A DNA stretch of 64,000 nt from Bathymodiolus brooksi (GCA_963680875.1 OY804589.1:32838962-32902961); one strand, 5' to 3'. Positions 30,501-43,172 are shown, counted from the first letter of the stretch. A program made the numbers and translations. Notes: a model not told the origin generated them from the letters alone.

Positions 30501-33500
30501 ATATTGCGAGTATTACTGTGTATATAGACTTACCAAGGATGTTTGTATTGTAAGTATCACTGTGTATGTCGACTTACCAAGGATGTTTGTATTGTAAGTA
30601 TTATTGTGCATGTCGACTTACCAAGAATGTTTGTATTGTAAGTATTACTGTGTATGTCGACCTACCAAGAATGTTTGTATTGTAAGTATTACTGTGCATG
30701 TCGACTTACCAAGGATGTTTGTATTGTACGTATTACTGTGTATGTCGACTTACCAAGGATGTTTGTATTGTAAGTATTACTGTGCATGTCGACTTACCAA
30801 GGGTGTTTGTATTGTAAGTATTACTGTGCATGTCGACTTAACAAGGATTTTTGCATTGTAAGTATTACTGTATGTAGACTTACCAAGGATGTTTGTATTG
30901 TAAGTATTACTGTGAATGTAGACTTACCAAGGGTGTTTGTATTGTAAGTATTACTCTGTATGTAGACTTACCAAGGGTGTTTGTATTGTAAGTATTACTG
31001 TGTATGTCGACTTACCAAGGATGTTTCAATTGTAAGTATTACTGTGTATGTAGACCTACCAAGGATGTTTATATTGCGAGTATTACTGTGTATGTCGACT
31101 TACCAAGGATGTTTGTATTGTAAGTATTACTGTGTATGTCGACTTACCAAGGATGTTTGTATTGTAAGTATTACTGTGTATGTAGACTTACCAAGGATGT
31201 TTGTATTGTAAGTATTACTGTGTATGTCAACTTACCAAGGATGTGTGTATTGTAAGTATTACTGTGTATGCAGACTTATCAAGGATGTTTGTATTGTAAT
31301 TATTACTGTGCATGTCGACTTACCAAGGATGTTTGCATTGTAAGTATTACTGTATGTAGACTTACCAAGGATGTTTGTATTGTAAGTATTACTGTGTATG
31401 TAGACTTACCAAGGATGTTTGTATTGTAAGTATTACTGTGTATGTAGACTTACCAAGGGTGTTTGCATTGTAAGTATTACTGTGTATGTCGACTTACCAA
31501 GGATGTTTGTATTGTAAATATTACTGTGTATGTAGACTTACCAAGGATGTTTGTATTGTAAGTATTACTGTGTATGTAGACTTACCAATGATGTTTGTAT
31601 TGTAAGTATTACTGTGTATGTAGACTTACCAAGGTTGTTTGTATTGTAAGTATTACTGTGTATGTAGACTTACCTAGGATGTTTGTATTGTAAATATTAC
31701 TGTGTATGTCGACTTCCAAAGAATGTTTGTATTGTAAGTATTACTGTGTATGTCGACTTCCCCAGGGTGTTTGCATTGTAAGTATTACTGTGTATGTCGA
31801 CCTACCAAGGATGTTTATATTGCGAGTATTACTGTGTATGTCGACTTACCAAGGATGTTTGTATTGTAAGTATTACTGTGCATGTCGACTTACCAAGGAT
31901 GTTTGTATTGTAAGTATTACTGTGTATGTCGACTTACCAAGGATGTTTGTATTGTAAGTATTACTGTGTATGTAGACTTATCAAGGGTGTTTGTATTGTA
32001 AGTATTACTGTGTATGTCGACTTACCAAGGATGTTTGTATTGTAAGTATTACTGTGTATGTCGACTTACCAAGGATGTTTGTATTGTAAGTATTACTGTG
32101 CATGTCGACTTACCAAGGGTGTTTGTATTGTAAGTATTACTGTGCATGTCGACTTACGAAGGATTTTTGTATTGTAAGTATTACTGTGTATGTAGACTTA
32201 GCAATGATTTTGTGTTGTAAGTATTGCTGTGTATGTAGACGTATCAAGGGTGTTTGTATTGTAAGTATTACTGTGTATGTCGACCTACCAAGGATATTTG
32301 TATTGTAAATATTACTGTGTATGTAGACTTACCAAGGATGTTTGTATTGTAAGTATTAATGTGTATGTAGACTTAGCAATGATTTTGTGTTGTAAGTATT
32401 ACTGTGTATGTCGACTTATCAAGGGTGTTTGTATTGTAAGTATTACTATGTATGTAGACTTATCAAGGATGTTTGTATTGTAAGTATTACTGTGTATGTC
32501 GACTTACCAAGGATGTTTGTATTGTAAGTATTACTGTGGATGTCGACTTACCAAGGATGTTTGTATTGTAAGTATTACTGTGCATGTCGACTTACCAAGG
32601 ATGTTTGTATTGTAAGTATTACTGTGTATGTCGACTTACCAAGGATGTTTATATTGCGAGTATTACTGTGTATGTCGACTTACCAAGGATGTTTGTATTG
32701 TAAGTATTACTGTGTATGTCGACTTACCAAGGATGTTTGTATTGTAAGTATTACTGTGTATGTCGACTTGCCAAGGATGTTTGTATTGTAAGTATTACTG
32801 TGCATGTCGACTTACCAAGGATTTTTGCATTGTAAGTATTACTCAATGTAGACTTACCAAGGATGTTTGTATTGTAAGTATTACTGTGAATGTAGACTTA
32901 CCAAGGGTGTTTGTATTGTAAGTATTACTCTGTATGTAGACTTACCAAGGATGTTTGTATTGTGAGTATTACTGTGTATGTCAACTTACCAAGGATGTTT
33001 CTATTGTAAGTATTACTGTGTATGTAGACGTATCAAGGTTGTTTCTATTGTAAGTATTACTGTGTATGTCGATTTATTAAGGATGTTTGTATTGTAAGTA
33101 TTACTGTGTATGTAGACGTATCACGGATGTTTGTATTGTAAGTATTGCTGTGTATGTAGACTTATCAAGGATGTTTGTATTGTAAGTATTACTGTGTATG
33201 TCGACTTACCAAGGATGTTTGTATTGTAAATATTACTGTGTATGTAGACTTACCAAGGATGTTTGTATTGTAAGTATTACTGTGTATGTAGACTTAGCAA
33301 TGATTTTGTGTTGTAAGTATTACTGTGTATGTCGACTTATCAAGGGTGTTTGTATTGTAAGTATTAATATGTATGTAGACTTACCAAGGATGTTTGTATT
33401 GTAAGTATTACTGTGTATGTCGACTTACCAAGGATGTTTGTATTGTAAGTATTACTGTGCATGTCGACTTACCAAGGGTGTTTGTATTGTAAGTATTACT

Positions 33501-36050
33501 GTGCATGTCGACTTACCAAGGATTTTTGCATTGTAAGTATTACTGTATGGAGACTTACCAAGGATGTTTCTATTGTAAGTATTACTGTGAATGTAGACTT
33601 ACCAAGGGTGTTTGTATTGTAAGTATTACTCTGTATGTAGACTTACCAAGGGTGTTTGTATTGTAAGAATTACTGTGTATGTCGACTTACCAAGGATGTT
33701 TGTATTGTAAGTATTACTGTGTATGTAGACGTATCAAGGTTGTTTGTATTTTAAGTATTACTGTGTATGTCGATTTATTAAGGATGTTTGTATTGTAAGT
33801 ATTACTGTGTATGTAGACGTATCACGGATGTTTGTATTGTAAGTATTGCTGTGTATGTAGACGTATCAAAGGTGTTTGTATTGTAAGTATTACTGTGTAT
33901 GTCGATTTACCAAGGATGTTTGTATTGTAAATATTACTGTGTATGTAGACTTACCAAGGATGTTTGTATTGTAAGTATTACTGTGTATGTAGATTTACCA
34001 ATGATGTTTGTATTGTAAGTATTACTGTGTATGTAGACTTACCAAGGATGTTTATATTGCGAGTATTACTGTGGATATAGACTTACCAAGGATGTTTGTA
34101 TTGTAAGTATTACTGTGTATGTCGACTTACCAAGGATGTTTGTATTGTAAGTATTATTGTGCATGTCGACTTACCAAGGATGTTTGTATTGTAAGTATTA
34201 CTGTGTATGTCGACTTACCAAGGATGTTTGTATTGTAAGTATTACTGTGCATGTCGACTTACCAAGGATGTTTGTATTGTAAGTATTACTATGTATGTCG
34301 ACTTACCAAGGGTGTTTGTATTGTAAGTATTACTGTGTATGTCGACTTACCAAGGATGTTTGTATTGTAAGTATTACTGTGTATGTAGACTTATCAAGGG
34401 TGTTTGTATTGTAAGTATTACTGTGTATGTCGACTTACCAAGGATGTTTGTATTATAAGTATTACTGTGTATGTCGACTTACCAAGGATGTTTGTATTGT
34501 AAGTATTACTGTGAATGTAGACTTACCAAGGGTGTTTGTATTGTAGGTATTACTCTGTATGTAGACTTACCAAGGGTGTTTGTATTGTAAGTATTACTGT
34601 GTATGTCGACTTACCAAGGATGTTTCTATTGTAAGTATTACTGTGTATGTAGACGTATCAAGGTTGTTTGTATTGTAAATATTACTGTGTATGTCGATTT
34701 ATTAAGGATGTTTGTATTGTAAGTATTATTGTGTATGTAGACGTATCACGGATGTTTGTATTGTAAGTATTGCTGTGTATGTAGACGTATCAAGGGTGTT
34801 TGTATTGTAAGTATTACTGTGTATGTCGACTTACCAAGGATGTTTGTATTGTAAATATTACTGTGTATGTAGACTTACCAAGGATGTTTGTATTGTAAGT
34901 ATTACTGTATATGTAGACTTACCAATGATGTTTGTATTGTAAGTATTACTGTGTATGTAGACTTACCAAGGTTGTTTGTATTGTAAGTATTACTGTGTAT
35001 GTAGACTTACCAAGGATGTTTGTATTGTAAATATTACTGTGTATGTCGACTTCCCAAGGATGTTTGTATTGTAAGTATTACTGTGTATGTCGACTTCCCA
35101 AGAGTGTTTGCATTGTAAGTATTACTGTGTATGTCGACCTACCAAGGATGTTTATATTGCGAGTATTACTGTGTATATAGACTTACCAAGGATGTTTGTA
35201 TTGTAAGTATTACTGTGTATGTCGACTTACCAAGGATGTTTGTATTGTAAGTATTATTGTGCATGTCGACTTACCAAGAATGTTTGTATTGTAAGTATTA
35301 CTGTGTATGTCGACTTACCAAGAATGTTTGTATTGTAAGTATTACTGTGCATGTCGACTTACCAAGGATGTTTGTATTGTAAGTATTACTATGTTTGTCG
35401 ACTTACCAAGGGTGTTTGCATTGTAAGTATTACTGTGTATGTTGACTTACCAAGGATGTTTGTATTGTAAGTATTACTGTGTATGTAGACTTATCAAGGG
35501 TGTTTGTATTGTAAGTATTACTGTGTATGTCGACTTACCAAGGATGTTTGTATTGTACGTATTACTGTGTATGTCGACTTACCAAGGATGTTTGTATTGT
35601 AAGTATTACTGTGCATGTCGACTTACCAAGGGTGTTTGTATTGTAAGTATTACTGTGCATGTCGACTTACCAAGGATTTTTGCATTGTAAGTATTACTGT
35701 ATGTAGACTTACCAAGGATGTTTGTATTGTAAGTATTACTGTGAATGTAGACTTACCAAGGGTGTTTGTATTGTAAGTATTACTCTGTATGTAGACTTAC
35801 CAAGGGTGTTTGTATTGTAAGTATTACTGTGTATGTCGACTTACCAAGGATGTTTCAATTGTAAGTATTACTGTGTATGTAGACGTATCAAGGTTGTTTG
35901 TATTGTAAGTATTACTGTGTATGTCGATTTATTAAGGATGTTTGTATTGTAAGTATTACTGTGTATGTAGACGTATCACGGATGTTTGTATTGTAAGTAT
36001 TGCTGTGTATGTAGACGTATCAAGGGTGTTTGTATTGTAAGTATTACTGT
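27560..36050 (+). repeat. Approximate tandem duplication with 4.6-4.7-kb period
   Basis: Units at 27580, 27843 and 28545 reappear at 32277, 32540 and 33198. Rare variants GTATTATAAG (29841, 34450) and TTGTAGGTATT (29933, 34542) recur later at a lag of 4,609 bp. The lag drops from 4,697 to 4,609 in steps that fit loss of single 44-bp units. This pair is therefore older or less homogenised than the 5,044-bp and 3,246-bp pairs. Its left part also matches 13632-14900 at lags of 13,948-13,992 bp. Confidence 0.8.
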
Positions 36051-36259
36051 GTATGTCGACTTACCAAGGATGTTTGTATTGTAAATATTACTGTTTATGT
36101 AGACTTACCAAGGATGTTTGTATTGTAAGTATTACTGTGTATGTAGACTTAGCAATGATTTTGTGTTGTAAGTATTACTGTGTATGTCGACTTATCAAGG
36201 GTGTTTGTATTGTAAGTATTACTATGTATGTAGACTTACCAAGGATGTTTGTATTATAA

Positions 36260-39200
36260 GTATTACTGTGTATATAGACTTACCAAGGATGTTTGTATTG
36301 TAAGTATTACTGTGTATGTCGACTTACCAAGGATGTTTGTATTGTAAGTATTACTGTGTATGTCGACTCACCAAGGATATTTGTATTTTAAGTACTACTG
36401 TGCATGTCGACTTACCAAGGATGTTTGTATTGTAAGTATTACTGTGCATGTCGACTTACCAAGGGTGTTTGTATTGTAAGTATTACTGTGTATGTATACT
36501 TCACAAGGGTGTTTGCATTGTAAGTATTACTTTGTATGTCGACCTACCAAGGATGTTTGTATTGCAAGTATTTTGTGTATTTAGATTTACCAAGGATGTT
36601 TGTATTGTAAGTATTACTGTGTATGTCGACTTACCAAGGATGTTTGTATTGTAAGTATTACTGTGCATGTCGATTTACCAAGGATGTTTGTATTGTAAGT
36701 ATTACTGTGTATGTCGACTTACCAAGGATGTTTGTATTGTAAGTATTACTGTGTATGTCGACTTACCAAGGATGTTTGTATTGTAAGTATTACTGTGTAT
36801 GTAGACTTACCAAGGGTGTTTGTATTGTAAGTATTACTGTGTATGTAGACTTACCAAGGGTGTTTGTATTGTAAGTATTACTGTGTATGTCGACTTACCA
36901 AGGATGTTTGTATTGTAAGTATTACTGTGCATGTCGACTTACCAAGGATGTTTGTATTGTAAGTATTACTGTGTATGTCGACTTACCAATGATGTTTGTA
37001 TTGTAAGTATTACTGTGCATGTCGACTTACCAAGGATGTTTGTATTGTAAGTATTACTGTGTATGTCGACTTACCAAAGATGTTTGCATTGTAAGTATTA
37101 ATGTATGTAGACTTACCAAGGATGTTTGTATTGTAAGTATTACTGTGTATGTAGACTTACCAAGGATGTTTGTATTGTAAGTATTACTGTGCATGTCGAC
37201 TTACCAAGGATGTTTGTATTGTAAGTATTACTGTGTATGTCAACTTACCAAGGATGTTTGTATTGTAAGTATTACTGTGTATGCAGACTTATCAAGGGTG
37301 TTTGTATTGTAAGTATTACTCTGTATGTCGACTTACCAAGGATGTTTGTATTGTAAGTATTACTGTGTATGTCGACTTACCAAAGATGTTTGTATTGTAA
37401 GTATTACTGTGCATGTCGACTTACCAAGGATGTTTGTATTGTAATTATTACTGTGCATGTCGACTTACCAAGGATGTTTGCATTGTAAGTATTACTGTAT
37501 GTAGACTTACCAAGGATGTTTGTATTGTAAGTATTACTGTGTATGTCGACTTACCAAGGATGTTTGTATTGTAAGTATTACTGTGTATGTAGACTTACCA
37601 AGGGTGTTTGTATTGTAAGTATTACTGTGTATGTAGACTTACCAAGGGTGTTTGTATTGTAAGTATTACTGTGTATGTCGAATTACCAAGGATGTTTGTA
37701 TTGTAAGTATTACTGTGCATGTCGACTTACCAAGGATGTTTGTATTGTAAGTATTACTGTGTATGTCGACTTACCAATGATGTTTGTATTGTAAGTATTA
37801 CTGTGCATGTCGACTTACCAAGGATGTTTGTATTGTAAGTATTACTGTGTATGTCGACTTACCAAAGATGTTTGCATTGTAAGTATTACGGTATGTAGAC
37901 TTACCAAGAGATGTTTGTATTGTAAGTATTACTGTGTATGTAGACTTACCAAGGATGTTTGTATTGTAAGTATTACTGTGCATGTCGACTTACCAAGGGT
38001 GTTTGTATTGTAAGTATTACTGTGTATGTCAACTTACCAAGGATGTTTGTATTGTAAGTATTACTGTGTATGCAGACTTATCAAGGGTGTTTGTATTGTA
38101 AGTATTACTCTGTATGTCGACTTACCAAGGATGTTTGTATTGTAAGTATTACTGTGTATGTCGACTTACCAAAGATGTTTGTATTGTAAGTATTACTGTG
38201 CATGTCGACTTACCAAGGATGTTTGTATTGTAATTATTACTGTGCATGTCGACTTACCAAGGATGTTTGCATTGTAAGTATTACTGTATGTAGACTTACC
38301 AAGGATGTTTGTATTGTAAGTATTACTGTGTATGTAGACTTACCAAGGGTGTTTGTATTGTAAGTATTACTGTGTATGTAGACTTACCAAGGGTGTTTGT
38401 ATTGTAAGTATTACTGTGTATGTCGACTTACCAAGGATGTTTGTATTGTAAGTATTACTGTGCATGTCGACTTACCAAGGATGTTTGTATTGTAAGTATT
38501 ACTGTGTATGTCGTCTTACCAAGAATGTTTGTATTGTAAGTATTACTGTGCATGTCGACTTACCAAGGATGTTTGTATTGTAAGTATTACTGTGTATGTC
38601 AACTTACCAAAGATGTTTGCATTGTAAGTATTACTGTATGTAGACTTATCAAGGATGTTTGTATCGTAAGTATTACTGTGTATGTAGACTTGCCAAGGGT
38701 GTTTGTATTATAAGTATTACTGTGTATGTAGACTTATCAAGGATGCTTGTATTGTAAGTATTACTGTGTATGTAGACTTACCAAGGATGTTTGTATTGTA
38801 AGTATTACTGTGTATGTCGACTTACCAAAACTGTTTGCATTGTAAGTATTACTGTATGTAGACTTACCAAGGGTGTTTGTATTGTAAGTATTACTGTGTA
38901 TGTAGACTTATCAAGGATGTTTGTATTGTAAGTATTACTGTGTATGTAAACTTACCAAGGGTGTTTGTATTGTAAGTATTACTGTGTATATAGACTTACC
39001 AAGCGTGTTTGTATTGTAAGTATTATTGTATATGTAGAATTACCAAGGATGTTTGTATTGTAAGTATTACTGTATGTAGACTTACCAAGGATGTTTGTAT
39101 TGTAAGTATTACTGTGTATGTAGAATTACCAAGGATGTTTTTATTGTAAGTATCACTGTGTATGTCGTCTTACCAAGAATGTTTGTATTGTAAGTATTAC

Positions 39201-39874
39201 TGTGCATGTCGACTTACCAAGGATGTTTGTATTGTAAGTATTAATGTGTATGTCAACTTACCAAAGATGTTTGCATTGTAAGTATTACTGTATGTAGACT
39301 TATCAAGGATGTTTGTATCGTAAGTATTACTGTGTATGTAGACTTGTAAAGGGTGTTTGTATTATAAGTATTACTGTGTATGTAGACTTACCAAGGATGT
39401 TTGTATTGTAAGTATTACTGTGTATGTCGACTTACCAAAACTGTTTGCATTGTAAGTATTACTGTATGTAGACTTACCAAGGGTGTTTGTATTGTAAGTA
39501 TTACTGTGTATGTAGACTTATCAAGGATGTTTGTATTGTAAGTATTACTGTGTATGTAAACTTACCAAGGGTGTTTGTATTGTAAGTATTACTGTGTATA
39601 TAGACTTACCAAGCGTGTTTGTATTGTAAGTATTATTGTATATGTAGAATTACCAAGGATGTTTGTATTGTAAGTATTACTGTATGTAGACTTACCAAGG
39701 ATGTTTGTATTGTAAGTATTACTGTGTATGTAGAATTACCAAGGATGTTTTTATTGTAAGTATCACTGTGTATGTCGACTTACCAAGGGTGTTGGTATTG
39801 TAAGTATTACTGTGTGTCGACTTACCAAGGATGTTTGTATTGTAAGTATTACTGTGTATGTCGACTTACCAAGG
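36260..39874 (+). repeat. Diverged right edge of the satellite array
   Basis: The last 3.6 kb still has the 44-bp unit but shows more private changes, such as TATACTTCACAAGG near 36495, ACCAAGAGATG near 37910 and GTCGTCTTACC near 38511. It has its own short duplications. One is a lag of about 789 bp (ATGCAGACTTATC at 37281 and 38070). Another is a lag of 654 then 610 bp between about 38.5 and 39.77 kb (GTCGTCTT at 38511 and 39165). Array edges generally escape homogenisation, which fits this pattern. Confidence 0.8.
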
Positions 39875-40440
39875 ACGCCTGGCAGTTCATTATTGGATGA
39901 ATCAACTCTGTACATTTCATAGCTGCAACAAATGTAATATATATATATATATATGTTTTAATGTATTCGATTGCAAGATATGTTGCTACAACCCAAATAA
40001 AACAAATCGCAAGCTATTGTCTTAGTATTGACGACTTAGTCGGTCCCCCTAATTAAAGAACCGTTAGAGGAAACCGAAGAGACCATCAAGAATGGACAAT
40101 CCAGAGACACTGGCAACAGTTGTCACACAGAAAACAGGACGAAGACAAAGAAATAAATAACAACGCAGAACAAACAACACAAAACAATGCAGAAAACCAA
40201 AATGATGGACAACACTGACCGCGGGTGAACATCGGTGCTCATGTCAGGTAAACATCATCTGTTCTTATAAGGTTTTTGTTTTGTTTTGCATTGTTTTGTT
40301 TTGTTTTTTATTTTGTTTTGTCCTTTAGTGTAGAAATCATCTTTAGGCATATTTAAATAGTTGACTTGAAGCAGAATAATTGCTATTGTTGAAGAAAGCA
40401 GTAGTATCCAGAGCAATCACTGTCACAGGTGGGTATTTTA
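39875..40440. other. Junction segment right of the array, no gene seen
   Basis: Unique-looking AT-rich sequence begins at GCCTGGCAGTTC after the last partial unit. It contains a short (TA)n run at about 39936-39954, an R2-family repeat (listed separately) and a TTTTG-rich run at 40271-40320. No open frame or exon-like segment is convincing on either strand. Confidence 0.6.
40062..40246 (+). repeat. R2 dispersed repeat, copy 1
   Basis: It carries the words GGACAATCCAGAGACACTGG and ACAGGACGAAGACAAA, then an A-rich stretch ending near GGTGCTCATGTC. The same words, in the same order or inverted, occur near 43.7, 44.0, 44.9 and 56.55 kb. The family is unrecognised; it has no coding capacity and no obvious terminal repeats. 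Confidence 0.6.
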
Positions 40441-42582
40441 AACTAGAGGCTCAGGTGAGCCTGTATCGCTCACCTGACATAAATAAGTCCTCTTAAGAAT
40501 GTCTGCATGCTGAATACATCTAAGTTACTATTCAAATCCCATACTGCCATAGGGTTCTATGTTAAAACTATGTCTGCTCATGGCAGCCATCATGGATGGA
40601 GGTCGTGGTCACCGGACACAATTTTGAAAGTATACTACCCAAGGACCATCCATGCCATGTTTGCTTTAAATTGGCTGACTGGTTTCAGAAGAGAAGACTT
40701 TTAACATTTTTTCCCATAGGGTCCTATGTTAAAAACTATGTCTGCTGACGGCGGCCATTTTGAACAGAGATCGGGATCACTGAACACAATTTTGGAAGTT
40801 GACCACCTAAGGACCATCGATGACATGTTTGCTAGATTGGCTTACTAGTTTCAGAGGAGAAGATTTTAAAACATTTTTTCCCATAGGGTCCTATGTTAAA
40901 ACTACAGTATGTCTGCTGAAGGTGGCCATCTTGGATGGAGGTCAGGGTCACTGGACACAATTTTGAAAATTGACCACTTAAGGACCATCCATGCCATGTT
41001 TGCTTTAAATTGGCTTACTGGTTTCAGAGAAGAAGATTTTTAAATATATTTCCCATAGGGTCCTATGTTAAAATTATGTTCGCTGTTGGTTGCCATCTTG
41101 GATAAAGGTCGGGGTCACAGGACATAATTTTGAAAGTTGACCACCTAAGGACCATTCATCCCATGTTTGCTTTAAACTGACTTACTGGTTTCAGAGGAGA
41201 AGACTTTTAAATTTTTTTTCCATAGGGTCCTATGTTAAAATTAAGTCGAGTCATGGAGGCCATCTTGAATTTCCGATCAGCAAACGATTCACAAGTTCAG
41301 TACAGGACCACCCAATGATCATTCCTGCAAAGCCACAATTCAATTGGCTTAGTGGTTTCTAACAAGAAGATTTTTAAAATTTTGACTTATCAGAACACAT
41401 TATAGGCCCTGGCAGCCGTGTTGGATTTCCGATCAGCACCAAAAACACAAATCTTGTATATGACCATCCAATGAACATTTCTGCCAAGTTTGATTCAAAT
41501 CTGTTTTGTGGTTTCAGAAAAAAAGATGAAAATGTGAAATTCCCATAGGGTCCAATGTTAAACTAAGTCGAGTCATGGCGGCCATCTTGAATTTCCGATT
41601 GGCAAACGATTCACAAGTTCAGTACAGGACCACCCAATGATCATTCCTGCAAAGTCACAATTCAATTGGCTTAGTGGTTTCTAACAAGAAGATGTTTTAA
41701 ATTTCGACCAATCAGAACACATTATAGGCCCTGGCAGCCATGTTGGATTTCCGATCAGCACCAAAAACACAAATCTTGTATATGACCATCCAATGAACAT
41801 TTCTGCCAAGTTTGGTTCAAATCTGTTTTGTGGTTTCAGAAAAAAAGATGAAAATGTGAAATTCCCATAGGGTCCAATGTTAAACTAAGTCGAGTCATGG
41901 CGGCCATCTTGAATTTCCGATTGGCAAACGATTCACAAGTTTAGTACAGGACCACCAAATGATCATTCCTGCAAAGTCACAATTCAATTGGCTTAGTGGT
42001 TTCTAACAAGAAGATTTTTAAAATTTCAACCAATCAGAACACATTATGGGCCCTGGCAGCAATGTTGGATTTCTGATCAGCGCCAAAAACAACAATCTTG
42101 TATATGACCATCCAATGAACATTTCTGCCAAGTTTGATTCAAATCTGTTTTGTGGTTTCAGAAAAAAAGATGAAAATGTGAAATTCCCATAGGGTCCTAT
42201 GTTAAACTAAGTCGAGTCATGGCGGCCATCTTGAATTTCCGATCGGCAAACGATTCACAATTTTAGTACAGGACCACCCAATGATCATTCCTGCAAAGTC
42301 ACAATTCAATTGACTTAGTGGTTTCTGACAAGAAGATTTTTAAAATTTCAGCCAATGAGAACACATTATGGACCCTGGCAGCCATGTTGGATTTCAAATC
42401 AGCACCAAAAACACAAATCTGGTAGAGGACCATCCAGTGAACATTTCTGGCAAGTTTGGCTGATTTCTGTTCAGCGGTTTCAGAGAAGAAGATTTAAATG
42501 TGAAAAGCTAACGGACGGACGGACGACGGACGCTTACCCATGACAAAAGCTCACATGGCCTATGGCCAGGTGAGCTAAAAAG
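40441..42582 (+). mobile_element. Non-autonomous element 1 with hairpin ends and ~165-bp tandem core
   Basis: The element begins AACTAGAGGCTCAGG and quickly forms a perfect hairpin, AGGTGAGC with GCTCACCT around a 7-base loop (40454-40476). A tandem core follows from 40543 to about 42480, then a GGACGGACGGACG stretch. The 3' hairpin is AGCTCACATGGCC with GGCCAGGTGAGCT around TAT (about 42548-42576), followed by AAAAAGG. Tandem cores plus terminal hairpins are known from bivalve pearl/CvE-type and Helitron/Helentron-like non-autonomous elements. The assignment here is inference. It has the same ground plan as element 2 at 49480-51113. Confidence 0.7.
40543..42480 (+). repeat. Tandem core of element 1: 170-bp monomers then 322-bp dimers
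   Basis: The word CCATAGGGTCCTATGTTAAA marks unit starts at 40543, 40713, 40881, 41053 and 41220, a spacing of 167-172 bp. After that it occurs at 41543, 41865 and 42187, a spacing of 322-323 bp. Each 322-bp unit contains two related but diverged halves, both with a GGC(A/G)GCCAT-like start and a TGGTTTC end. The left half of the core is monomeric and the right half dimeric, about twelve monomers in all. Confidence 0.85.
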
Positions 42583-43024
42583 GTTTGCATGGAGCGCACC
42601 TCATCAAAGGTATGAGTCAAACAGACAACTCACAACACATAGCAGTGATAGGCCGTCACTAATATTGAGGACCAATATTGCTCGTAGTAATATCAGCAAC
42701 ACTTCCTGCAAGTTTTAACGTTAAGATTACTATGTACAGCTAACTATTTTTATTACAATAGATTATGCAATGTAGTAGTAAACAAAATCAATGAAACTAA
42801 CTGTAATAGAGCAGGGGCGGATCCAGGATTTCAAGCTAGGGATGCACGAACATTTTTGGGGTATTTCGTATGAAAAATCATGATTTTATGCCAAAAAAAT
42901 CTTATTTTTTCCAATTTTAGGGGGGGCGTGCGCCGGGTGCATTATCTTTGTTCGAGATCTTCTAATGAACGGGGGGAACTCTTTTCATGGAATAAAAAAC
43001 AAGTCAAAACATACCACATTGTCG
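42583..43024. other. Intergenic or intronic segment with a GGATCCAGG-type repeat remnant
   Basis: No exon is visible. At 42813-42960 the words GGGGCGGATCCAGGATTT and TTTTAGGGGGGGCG resemble a common short interspersed repeat of marine invertebrates. I cannot place its ends or its class. The remaining sequence is AT-rich without recognisable structure. Confidence 0.4.
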
Positions 43025-43172
43025 GCATAATTCCAAAATCAAATATCAAAGCCGTAGAAAGAGGCAAAATCGATACCCCTAACACACAAACACATGACCG
43101 CTCACTTTCCTGGGTTAATATACACACTTCTTTATAAGTGATGAGGTTAGACTAGTTTCATGGGCTCATCTG
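43025..43172 (+). repeat. R3 dispersed repeat, copy 1
   Basis: Words GGCAAAATCGATACCCCTAA, ACACACAAACACATGACCGC and TAGTTTCATGGGCTCA recur in diverged form at 47536-47690 and 62168-62290. All three copies are in the same orientation. The class is unknown. Confidence 0.55.

Larger units (their letters stand above)
1..39874 (+). repeat. 44-bp satellite DNA array, about 900 units, with higher-order repeats
   Basis: A head-to-tail array of one 44-bp unit runs from the first base of the window to about 39874, where it stops inside a unit. Counted from AGGATG, the unit holds GTAAGTATTACTG near its middle and GTCGACTTACCA at its end. The commonest variation is GTCGAC versus GTAGAC. Frequent 42-bp units lack GT in ACTGTGTATG, and a rarer 43-bp unit carries GATTTTGTGTTG. 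Other recurring variants are ACGTATCACGG, ATTTATTAAGG, TATATTGCGAG and ACTTCCCCAGG. These variants recur in fixed order, which defines the higher-order repeats listed separately. All units have the same orientation and I saw no inserted element. Satellite DNA is untranslated; I do not recognise this family. Confidence 0.97.

Noticed and set aside
37798..37983. A minus-strand open frame within the array.
   Set aside because: A reading of satellite units with a local 1-bp change; it has no independent support.
1..38013. About forty similar short plus-strand open frames rich in Cys and Tyr (CKYYCVCRL-type), which look like a tandem family of small secreted proteins.
   Set aside because: They arise from the 44-bp unit read in rotating frames (three units make 44 codons). 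They end wherever GTAGAC or a TAA falls in frame, and they change with unit length. No signal peptide, promoter or codon bias is seen.
1..39874. A CRISPR array, because of many short regular repeats.
   Set aside because: There are no unique spacers: the whole 44 bp repeats, and the context is animal DNA with introns and SINEs.
42600..42720. A candidate continuation exon of the metalloprotease on the minus strand (after TTGCAG at about 42710).
   Set aside because: In the phase required by the previous exon it meets a stop within a few codons, and there is no HExxH or other M12B landmark.
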